Positions 10,963-20,999 of a stretch of 64,000 nt of DNA are shown piece by piece. The notes below the pieces were generated by a model. It had not been told where the DNA came from. It searched no databases and saw only the letters and a list, made by a program, of their open reading frames with translations. The stretch covers positions 193,323,741 through 193,387,740 of the forward strand of contig CM041465.1 of assembly GCA_023213395.1 (NCBI GenBank). The letters are read 5' to 3'. The translations under genes and the position numbers were made by a program. Position 1 is the stretch's first letter. Every line of letters begins with the position of its first letter. The DNA comes from Cycas panzhihuaensis. Its lineage: Eukaryota; Cycadophyta.

Positions 10963-12471
10963 TTATGATCTGAGTGTCAATGGTAATGACGAGCGGGTAA
11001 TGCAAAAGCTTCTCCGCTTTTTGGGAGATGGGAGATCTCTGGGATCAAATGAAATGATAGGTGGTCCATGAGAGGTAGCACCTATCGCATGGATGGAAGC
11101 ATCTTGTTGGCCAAGAGCTTCAAGAAGAAGAGCACGCCGTGGACTTCTCAAGACGTCCATCAAAGACATTCCTGCGGCGATGGTGTAGAGCTCGTCAACG
11201 ATAGAAAAGGGCTTACCCTTCCCTGTGGGTTGGGTAAGCGCCCTTCTAAAGTCGAATCTACCGGGGCGGATGGGAATAGTCTTGGGAAGCGTAGGAATCT
11301 CCGGAGGAATAGCTTCCGGAAGAGGATCAGGGTGAGATGTGGATGAAGAGGCACCGGCTGCCTCTTTAGCAGCTTGGGACCGGGTTAAGGCATATAACGG
11401 GGTGGTCTCAAGCAATTGGACAACCTTCTTTCCCTTGTTACGGGACCGCGAAGGTGATGGAGCACGGCGGTCAGGGGAGCGCAAAGGGGAAGATGACCTT
11501 CGCACACCCTTCCCTCTACCATGCGAAGGGCGAGACTCGGGGGACCTATCCCGATTCTGACTGTATCTTTGTTGAACATCATGACCACGTTCGCCATGTT
11601 TGGGGAACATGTCTCTATGAATGGGCTGATCGAGGTTAGGCCTCGATATCCGCCTAGGGGACGAGTCGCGCGGCGGGGCGTCGCGTGGGTGCTGTGCCTG
11701 GCAATGTGAATCGTCATGGAAACATTCTCCATGGATGGAACACCACCTCTTCTCAAGGGGAGGATCGATCCTCCTTGCTTGAGAAGACTGGGTGCTACCC
11801 CCTTTGGGGGGCATCGCACGAGAAGTCTGCTGGACCGGTTTATGGGAGGTTGGCGACGAAGGAGGTTGGAGTTTTAACTCCTTCATCGCGCGCTCAAATG
11901 AGCGAATAACGGAAGTAAGGGGATCTAGGGTCCTCTCAGTCGGATGAGAGGTAGACCTAGCAGGCTGTGAGGGTTTGGTCTCCTTCGCTGGAGGAGGCGC
12001 CTCGCGACATTGCGAGGGCTTGGGAGGTTTCTTGAGTCCCGCTTGGATCTCAATGGCCTCCAAAGCTAAACACCTTGCGATGGCGGAGTCACACGTGGTC
12101 GCCCCCATCTTGAGGACTTCCACATGCACTTCGGGGCGAAGTGCATTGACAAAGAGATCTCTCTTCAACTCCTCAGGCAACGTAGCCTTGGTGGAGTGAA
12201 GAAGATCGTGAAAACATCGCACAAAGTCACGATTCATCTCATCATGACCTTGTTTAAGCGACAGAAGCGCCTTCATTCCGCTCTCGAATGGGCGAGCTAC
12301 GTCAAAATAGTTGACGAACTCGTCCAGTAGCTGCTGGAATGAAGAGATCGAATGGGCAGGAAGGCGGTAAAACCATTTGAGGGCATCACCCTGCAAGGAC
12401 CGCGGGAAGAGCTTCATGAGTATATGGTCGTAAGCCCAATAATCAATGCACGCCATGTAGAAGTCGTACAT
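10963..12471 (-). pseudogene. gag capsid core, zinc-knuckle region and linker of element D (502-codon open frame)
   Basis: Longest believable frame in the window. Capsid core residues 9-60 carry CIDYWAYDHILMKLFP and GDALKWFYRLPAHSISSF, matching the retrotransposon gag family of Tat elements. Residues 70-150 complete the domain (RDFVRCFHDLL, LEAIEIQAGLKK). A basic Pro/Ser region follows. At about 245-258 is CSIHGECFHDDSHC, the Cys/His arrangement usual in Tat gag in place of a standard zinc knuckle. The frame then enters the linker to the protease (FSIVDELYTIAAGMSLMDVL). The first Met is internal: the true start is upstream at 13,832, separated by a stop at 12,675 and small indels near 12,490-12,530. 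It would form particles and bind RNA if the breaks are sequencing errors. Confidence 0.85.
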
Positions 12472-12674
12472 GCTCGGTTGGGTCTTGCTGACGAAGTCCC
12501 ATCAATTTGGGAACGTCAAGAGGGTGAGGCGGAGTTAGTCCTCAGCGCCTCAATAGACAATGGCGTCGACCTATAGTCCATGAAAGGACGTGTCCTTGCT
12601 TGGGCTAACGGGTCGACAACCGGTAAAGGAATGGATGGGGGTGGTATACCCATCCCTCCTTGGGAAAAGGCCCC

Positions 12675-13832
12675 TTATTGGAAAGGGGGCTGCGGGTAAA
12701 AGCTCTGGAAAAGAGGTATGCTCCCTTGCGATGGCGCAGCAATGGGAGTTGTGCTGGATGATGGAAACGGAGGATGAGGGACCGGGTTCTGCCCATATGG
12801 GCCACCCGTAGGTGGCGCGACCCCATATGGGTGCAACGGGTCCACCCCATAAACAGGGAGATGGCTTCCCTTGCCTTGCCCCCAAGGTTGAGCAGTGTAA
12901 CCTGGGGGTACGTAGAGAGAAGAACCACCAATCGGGTTCTGGACATATGTAGGAGTGGGTCCTACATGGCTAGCGGCGGCACTAGCAGGACCACGAGGCC
13001 TACTAGGGAACGCATGCGTCACGTTCGGAGGTGGCGCGTGCGTTTGGCTAGGGCATGGTATGCTAACCCCAAGTTGAGGGAAAGACACACCACGAACGTG
13101 TCCTGAAGAAGTAGGACCACGGCTGGAAACAGGCGGCGCAACACTTGCCTTGGGAGCCGGGGTAGACACGGCATAGGACGTGTACGCGCGGGTAGGAGCG
13201 TCGATCGTTGTAGATGACGCAGGCATGGACGAAGAAGATGCTACGTTGCGTAGCATTTCTGCGAACCACTTAGGAGGCAGTTGGCGGTGAGCTGCACGAA
13301 AGCACTCGCTAAGCACCTCGATCGCATCGGCGGGAGGGGTATCCTCATAGCCGTACGAGGTTGAAGGGACTTCGAAAGTAGGGGATCCTTCGGGACGCCC
13401 CTCGTAAGGCTCGCCAGTAGGGTGGTGAGTCTCGTGAGGGTCCGAATCATCCGCCGCTTGAGCGGAAGGTCGAAAGTCATCCGGGTGGAAATGGTCATCT
13501 GGGTAGTAAATAGAATCATCGCCATCACGGGCGGATTCCGGAACGGATGAAGGGAACTCCTGAGTTCCTGAAGCCATGGGACGGTATGCCCAATCAGAAG
13601 GATAACCCTCCATGGTCGAATCGGGATTCGACGACGGAGAGGGACGAGATGCTTGGTCTTCCAACGACGGCGGCAAGCCTCGCAGGCGACGCGAGAAACG
13701 TCGCATGCAACGCCCTTGCGAGCGTCGTTTGAAGAAGCGAGAAGGGAAGGAAGAAAAGTAATGCAAACACATTTGGGGTTGCAAAACCGAAAACACTAAC
13801 GCGAACCTACCTAGAGGCAAGAACACCAACAA
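12675..13832 (-). pseudogene. N-terminal gag of element D (385-codon open frame)
   Basis: Begins after the leader. An arginine-rich start (FKRRSQGRCMRRFSRRLRG) is followed by STMEGYPSDWAYRPMASGT, an acidic stretch (DGDDSIYYPDDHFHPDDFRP), and a long Pro/Ser/Thr-rich region ending SFYPQPPFQ at a TAA (12,675-12,677). Element C has a Gln codon (CAA) at the homologous position, so one C-to-T change created this stop. The same order of segments is present in C (2,583-3,929). This N-terminal region has no known enzymatic role. Which Met starts translation is uncertain; STMEGYPS is a plausible later start. Confidence 0.8.
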
Positions 13833-13865
13833 GAAGAGGAAGCGGATTTAGCTCCCTACCGGCAC

Positions 13866-13883
13866 TCCCAAAGATGGTCACTA
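13866..13883 (-). other. Candidate primer binding site of element D
   Basis: Minus strand tagtgaccatctttggga, one base inside the 5' LTR. Shared with element C (4,105-4,122). Between it and the gag start (13,833-13,865) lies a short purine-rich leader. The priming tRNA is not identified. Confidence 0.5.
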
Positions 13884-13884
13884 G

Positions 13885-16355
13885 TGAAACGCCTCCGCGG
13901 GCAATGACCCAACGTCAGCGGGAAGGGCATAAAAATAATATGCTAAGCGGTGCTAGATAGCGAGGATCATACCGCAGACGCCCGTGGCCACGGAGCGCTG
14001 CACGGATCGCAAGGTGCTGGTTGCTTCCAGTGTGCAAGGCGAGACCCTCCTACCCTTCGGATGGCGGAAGGAAAGGAACCTCAAGGCCGCGGCTTCTCAA
14101 GGCAATGAGAAGGCGACGAGGGGGGCAACCAACCAAATGTGTAAAAGGGTATGGTATAAGTGCAGCTAAGGGGTGCAGCTAAATGGGTCCTCTACTACTA
14201 CGTTATGCAATGTAATAAAGTAATACGAGAAAGCAAATGTAAAATAAAAGCTTATTTTCTCCTTTTCTTTTATATTCCTTTACCTATCAAAGTAAATGCA
14301 AATGACATAAAAGCATAAAGAAAATATGAGAGATACATGGAAAATACCGGATACTGAGATCCGAGTAGAAGCAGTTCCCTCCTTGGTTGCGCCTCCTCTC
14401 CGATCCTCCGCGCATGCAACGTCGATCGAAGACAATGAAGGGGTTCACTTACCTCCCGAGAGCATGCAAGGACTAAATAAACCGAAAGAGCGGAAAGTGA
14501 AGCTCAAAACAAGAAGGGGAAGAATCTGCAGTGAGAGTCGGCCAAGCAGGTTGATCTCGCGCCACTCCCTCTTAAGCGACCTCAAGACAAACAGAAGAAC
14601 GCCTCTCCTCTCGGGAGAGAGGCTCTGGCACGACAAGATATATATGTATATCGAAAATGAAATCAACTAAGCTAGAAAAATGTAGTTAAGCACCAACATA
14701 TAGAAAATGAAACAAGGTCACATGATAAATATGCGGACCGTCGTACACCATAAAACGCACCAAATGGGATTGAGTGTAGCCTCGGGATGGCTAACTCACC
14801 CACGAGAGGTCTCCACAAGGTATAGGGAAAACAGTGCTAGCATGCAACAAGATGAGTCATGTAGTAACAAATTTCCTACACCAAGAGGGAAACTCAACCC
14901 AACTCTTTAAGGCTTCCCTAGCTCCGTTTCCTAAGAAAGCGCGGGTGCTAAAGGGAGAGAGGATAAGGGACGGAACCCTTGGGGAGAAGGACGACAATGG
15001 GGGACAGAACCCCGCCTATCTCCCTCAAATCCTCGTGAAAACCCTTTATGCTGGCTAGCTTGGAAAATGGCGAAAGAGGAATCTAAGAGGAAGAGGATGG
15101 GTTTCAAGGAAATACAAGAAAATGTGCCTAACCTAGGGCAGCACTCTAGTAAGCCACAACTACTAAGATTACTTGCATCAAATGGCCAAGAGAAACTCAA
15201 AGAAAGTGCATGCAAAAGGGAGGAAAGAATTTGCAAGTAGAACAACAAAAAAGCAAGGAAAAAAGCACCAACAAGAGACAATAAATACCTTGAATAGAGA
15301 AGAATAAGTGCATGTAGGTACTTGGCCACTTGGAGGAGCAGCCCAAACAATGTCTAAGAGGTGGTGTTGAATGTCTTTTGCAAGAGAGTAGAAGAGTAGA
15401 GCTTCATGCAAGTTGAGAGCTTGAAGATGGATCTTTAAGGTGGTCGTTTGGTGAAGAAACCCTCTTGAAGCTTTGGGTATTGGTGGAGAGGAGTGGTGCT
15501 TGCAATGGAGCTCCGTAGGGGGCAGCAATGGCCCTGCAACTCCAGCTGGTAATGGCCCACTTCACCTCTGTCCCACTGCTGTAGAAGAAGTTCTCTTGTT
15601 CACTGTTTCTTTGCCTTGTCTCTTTGTGGAGGAGTTGCTCTAGAAAACTTGAAAAATGAAGTGAAGAATGAAGCAAATGAGTAAGAAAAAGGCTTTTATG
15701 CCTTGGGCATAAGTGAACGTTGGGGCCTTCGCGCCTCAGATCGTGAGCCACGCCTGAAAAAAATGCGCCATCGTCGTGGTTCCTCTTTTTTCAAATTTAA
15801 CAGTCGATCTGCGGCAAACTCCGCTGCATCACCGCAGAACTCCGCTGGCATCGCTAGTTTGCCGCAGATGCACTCAAATTCAAAAAAGAGAAAAATATAA
15901 CTTGAAAATCAGGTTTTTGGTGAAGTCAAAAGCTAGGCATGAAATACATCAATTAGGAAAAGGCCTAGGCAAGTACTCATAGTGGTGCAAAGAGCCCTAA
16001 CTAAGGGTTAAACCGGGCTTAGGAAGGACTTGCAACACAAATGGCATATGGTAACAAGAATAAACAAGTTGGCAAAAGCATCCCGAAAGACCATGGAGAC
16101 ATCGTGAGTGGTTGCACGCCATACGGGGTGTCGCATTCGCTGATGAATGCCCCCGCTGTGAGTCGTCATAGGCTGAAGGATGCCGGTAGGCACATGCATG
16201 ATGGACAGGCAGTCAAACGAATGCATGTAGGCAGGCATATGTCAATCAAACTATTCTAAATTACCTTAGCAATCATAAGTAAGAAAAGTAAGCACGTATA
16301 CCTGAACAAACCTGTGTCGATGTGTCTCGAATCCATTCCCAATAGCTGGGAAACA
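13885..16355 (-). repeat. 5' LTR of element D (2,471 bp)
   Basis: Starts tgaaacgcc, ends gggaaaca, and is followed by the ATTGC duplication. It is 46 bp shorter than its partner, mostly through many small gaps in CG-rich patches (13,970-14,095; 14,340-14,410; 15,705-15,890). The rest is almost identical to 6,292-8,808. As the 5' LTR on the minus strand it should hold the promoter; the AT-rich block near 14,634-14,650 is a possible TATA region, not demonstrated. Confidence 0.93.
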
Positions 16356-16360
16356 ATTGC
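16356..16360. repeat. Target site duplication of element D, right copy (ATTGC)
   Basis: Matches 6,287-6,291 exactly, directly after the terminal CA of the LTR. Confidence 0.95.
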
Positions 16361-17076
16361 CATGACAGATTTTAAAAAATAGCTGACAATAATCACACTG
16401 CAGCAAACTTCATAGTACTACTAGAATAGCTAAATTTTGGTTTTCTAGAGCTTTGGGAGGTGATCAGAGTTTGACTTTTGAGGAGTCAGGGTTGTGATAA
16501 AAGCAAAGTTATCATTACCACAATTGGCTTCAGAGGATGGTGAGCTAGTTAGGTGAAAAAGTTAAACTTGGTGGTGCGAGACCAAAAAGCCAGAATAGCT
16601 AAATTTTAGGTTCCAGGAGCTTTAGGAGGTGATGTGGTAGGCCTAGGAGGGGCTAGCCCTCCTATCTAGGTGGCTAAGATAGTCTAGGATGCATGTGGAC
16701 AAAGGCAAGCAAACATCAATGGGCAAAGATCCTAGAACGAGGTGCTAGGAGCTCAAGGTTGAGGTATGAATGGATCATACAGACCAAAAAGGGACTTGAG
16801 GTAGTGTGGAGACTACGCGAAGGGTCGTATAATGCCATGGGGATGCTTACCTTATGGAAAGGTAGGTCCCGCTAGGTCATCGTAGGCTCACAATATAACA
16901 AGCAGCATGAACAGACAACAAATGTAACGTAGTCACGCAAATGAAGTAAGCAGTCATGCAATGAGGCAACACTTCTGTCAACCTTTCCAACGAAATAGTG
17001 CAAGTGAAAAGGGAGAAGCATATCTAAGCTTGCCTAAGTCAACCTATCCGTATCCATTCCTGATAGCTAGGAAATA
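16361..17076 (-). repeat. 5' LTR of element C, second part
   Basis: Resumes the LTR broken at 6,291. It ends gctaggaaata at 17,076, the decayed form of the gctgggaaaca end of D and the gctaggaaaca end at 43,568. It carries the patch insertion at 16,423-16,591. Directly after it a reversed LTR (element B) begins in mid-sequence, showing that C inserted into B. Confidence 0.75.
16423..16633. other. Patchwork insertion in the C LTR: 42-bp duplicated flank plus a 90-bp copia fragment
   Basis: A 42-bp segment (16,423-16,464) recurs at 16,592-16,633. Between them, 16,474-16,563 matches 24,895-24,984, part of copia element A (region before integrase), with 5 mismatches in 90. Both source sequences are nearby. 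This looks like templated filler DNA from break repair or a template switch during reverse transcription. Confidence 0.8.
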
Positions 17077-18686
17077 GTTTTCCTTAAGAAAGCAGTAGGA
17101 GAAGGCTTATAAAGACTGGGAAAAGGGAGTAAGGCAGGATCCATCCCACTCAGTCCTACTCCCCAAGGGCAACCCCCTTCCTGTCTTTATTCTCTGCTTC
17201 CATGTTTTTCTTGGGTTAGCTAGGAGAGGGTGAAGTCTTGGCCTGTGCTGGATATCAGTGTGTGCAGCCCTTGATGTATTGATTCCAGGCCTACATGCCC
17301 CTCTTTTGGGCCTCTTTCGTGCCACTAACATTACTTGGCATCCCTTAGGGTCTTGGGTGAGACTTGCGTGATGGATCGCTGTCCATAGTGACTTTGTTGC
17401 CTTGGTACCTCTCCAACATCTTACTCCATACCCTCTCATGTTTATTGGTTATCCATAAACTGTCATACACCATTACCTTACTATACCTAAAGGCTATGTG
17501 GAGAACTTTAGTGGAGGGTTTTGCCATCCTGAGGCTACCCCTTCCCCTTTTCTTGTTTGATATGTATGATTTACATGAGGAAAATCGAGTTGTTTGCAGT
17601 AGTAGTTACTCTAATTTAAATATAATGTTTAAATCATTTACATTACATTTATTTGCATACACATTGCCTTCTTAAAGCCCCTTCTTGGAAGGGAGAAATC
17701 CTTGTATATACAGGTTCGAAGCAACATCTGTGAAGGGAAAAGATATTTGGTTCCTAGTAAGCCTTTACCCTTATTTTCTCTTCAGCTTCATTGGTTTCTC
17801 TTGTCTTTTCCATTCTAGTTATCTCTTATAAGGGGAAGGTAAGGAAGCCCCTATCTTCCACATCAACCTTGGTCATGCACTACCCAATTGGCAAGAGGGA
17901 ATACATTGCGCATGAATGAGGCCTTTCATCAACTGCCACGTTTTCTGGGTACGTTCCGTCTCTCTTCCCCGTCACCTCTCCTCCTTTTGCTTTTTTGTAC
18001 AAAATCTATTACCTTAATCTAATAGATCACATAAGAGTAAAAGGGAAAATCACTTAGCCACTTGCATCTTTTGCATAAGAACATTGCATGTTTGTCTTTT
18101 TTTTAGGAAAAGGCATAGCAGGAAATACATTCCTCCCCTATTTTCTTATTCATCTTGAAAATACCCATAGATGCATCTCATCTAGCTAGCTTGCTTGCGG
18201 AACGCTTGTACTTTCTTTTGCTTTTCTCTTGTCCTTTGCATATTCAGTGAAAGAGAGAAGAAAGGAGAGTTTCTTTTGGTCCATCCCTTTACTTTTTCCC
18301 CTAGTTGTATTTATCCAGACCAAATAATCTAAGGAAGCCTACTCACATGCATCTTAGGCCCTTCGCTCATCCCTTGTCACCTTTGTTTTCCTCCATCATA
18401 GGAAAACCCATTGAGGATTCCTCTTCTTCCCTTCTGACCATTCAAGGGTGGGGGGACCTTCCTCTCAAGACCATCCAGGTCACCCCTGCATGTGTCTTCT
18501 CTTTCAGGCCAAAAGCTACTACAAGGTAGTTGGGTACCATTCACAGGTCCCAAACTCGTGCTCTAGTGCACAAACGCCCTGTGTGGTGTTCTCTTTATTT
18601 ATAGGTACTCATCCACACCTTAACACCAACTGTTGACCACCATCATACCTATTGAGTATATCGACCATCCTGTAGACATGATTCCA
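17077..18686 (+). repeat. 5' LTR of element B, 3' portion
   Basis: Starts in mid-LTR: 17,077 corresponds to about 22,226 of the 3' LTR (agttt-ctcc / purine block / agaagg). It shares with the inverted C LTR the order of blocks at 18,400-18,590 (cctgtgtggtgttc, cccttc...tcaagg). It ends attcca at 18,686; the 3' LTR ends attcca at 24,109, after which the sequences differ. Confidence 0.75.
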
Positions 18687-19779
18687 GGCCCCCACTGCAT
18701 TTTCAGCATAAAATCAATGGCCCTGTGACAAAGTTTGTAGCACTGTGATCTTTGCTGCAGGGCCAGTGATGCCCCCACTTTGAGGGGAGGGGTGGGGTTT
18801 CCACTCAAAAATCTAATTGTTTTACCCAAGTGGACTATGCTTAAGCCCATTGAGACCAAGGCTACCTAATGCCCTAGTCCCCCCTCTCGTTGGGTCTAAT
18901 TTAGGCTCCAGGAGATCTCCATTTGCCTGTAAGGGGCCAAAAACCATACTAAAAAGCATTAAAATGTCATTGAATTTAAACGACAAGATTGGTTAAGAAA
19001 AGGATGATCTACTCACTAGATCTGGCCTTACTACTACCATCTCATCTCCCCACTCTCATTACCTATCTCCACATCCTGATCTGATGATCTGATCTTTCTC
19101 AGCATGCCTCTGAAGTTGGGTGGCACTCTACTACATAAGGAGAAGGGCTCTGAATCGATTGTGAACCCGTGAAAATGAATCCCATTTTCGTTGAGTTTTC
19201 CTTATATAAGTGGGGGCCCTGACGAGCACCTCCTTTGTTTGTCTCACTGTGACAACCCTTGGGATCACCTCTCTCCTTTGACTACCTTTGCCTTCTAGGT
19301 TTGTCTTCTATTTTGCCTCTGTAGCCCTCTTTTCTCCTTACCCTCCAAGTGCATTTATGGCACCCCCTTTTGGCCTTGCGATATCCTTTTTACCTCGTTT
19401 TATGTACCATCTCCATATATACCCAAGTTTATACTCGTTTGGCTCATTTTTCTATCCTCTACCCTTTTTTGCTACTCATTTGTACCACTCGTTTACACCT
19501 CTTGGGCTTCCAAATGAAGCATTCCCCCCACTTAGGATTGTGCTTCGCTTCCTTAAACAACCTTTGGCACCCCAAAAGAGGCCTTGTTACTGTCAGTACT
19601 TTCTTGTCTATCGGGTAGTTTTCTTTGCCCTTAGGTAGCCTCTTTTCTAGGTCTTCCTGCCCTTCACGGTCTTTATTGATAGCCACTTGAGTCTCCCATG
19701 ATGGTTTCATATCATTGAGTCCTCTTCACCTATCGACTATGCCATCACTTTATCTACTGAGACCTCTATTCTTTTTGTC
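18687..19779 (+). other. Internal region of element B with no recognisable coding
   Basis: Lies between the 5' LTR and the RNase H domain. Short pyrimidine-rich frames (19,288-19,638; 19,349-19,618) give hydrophobic translations with no known motif and are not called genes. No clear tRNA-complementary PBS was found after 18,686. Confidence 0.5.
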
Positions 19780-20205
19780 ATGGTATTACTCATCTTCACT
19801 AATGATGGAAGCTGTGATAACCCAGGCCCTTCTGTCATCACATGGATTCTCCATGACCCTTCTAGATATGACTTTATGTGTTTTAGGATCTTCCTTCCTG
19901 AGGCCACCAATAATGAAGTTGAGTATACAACCATTATTAAGGCCCTTATCGATGCGCTTTGCTTCTACCTTAGACCCATCATTCTCTTTTGCGACTCTCA
20001 GGTTGTGGTGTCTCATCTCATCTAGGTCTACCAGGTGCAGTGCCCATGCCTAAGAGCCCTCACCTCAACTGCCAGGTCCTTGTTGGCTTGTTTTCCATCC
20101 GTTAACATTTGACATATTCTTTGGACTCTCAACGCCGACACAGACAGCCTGGTTTGTCTCATCCTTGAGCGTCGCCTCCATCTTCTTAGCGACCCACCTT
20201 AAGAG
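19780..20205 (+). pseudogene. Archaeal-type RNase H domain of element B
   Basis: The frame from 19,780 reads IFTNDGSCDNPGPSVITWIL, then EATNNEVEYTTIIKALIDAL and ILFCDSQVVVSHLI. The D-G-S start, the T-N-N-E-x-E-Y helix (a catalytic Glu) and D-S-Q-V-V-V are signatures of the second RNase H carried by Tat elements. It stops at a TAG after residue 81 and then continues as TLNADTDSLVCLILERRL (to about 20,200), the last catalytic region. It would remove RNA from RNA/DNA hybrids during reverse transcription. No RT or integrase adjoins it. Confidence 0.85.
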
Positions 20206-20923
<718 letters not shown>

Positions 20924-20985
20924 CTATTAATATTATGTTGCCAACATTTGCAATCGCATTACACCTCTGAGCTGCAAGGCTCTAC

Positions 20986-20999
20986 CACCAAGGGGGCAG
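20986..20999 (+). other. Polypurine tract of element B
   Basis: caagggggcag immediately before the TG of the 3' LTR. Primes plus-strand synthesis in LTR elements. Its position fixes element orientation. Confidence 0.7.

Larger units (their letters stand above)
6292..16355 (-). mobile_element. Element D: young non-autonomous Tat-derived LTR retrotransposon with gag, giant LTRs and tandem repeats
   Basis: Complete element of 10,064 bp. LTRs at 6,292-8,808 and 13,885-16,355 in direct orientation, each beginning TG and ending CA, flanked by ATTGC. Internal order on the minus strand: PBS-like site, gag (13,832 down to about 11,000), damaged protease (to 9,968), five 85-bp repeats (9,565-9,989), C-terminal stub of RNase H (about 9,165-9,265), 3' LTR. 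No RT or integrase signature is found in any frame. It must have moved with proteins from an autonomous relative. CG content is visibly higher than in the flanks and gag frames are long, so it is recent. It resembles the TR-GAG class of non-autonomous plant elements. Confidence 0.92.

Noticed and set aside
11385-11819. Minus-strand 144-codon frame
   Set aside because: Overlaps the 502-codon gag frame in another phase.
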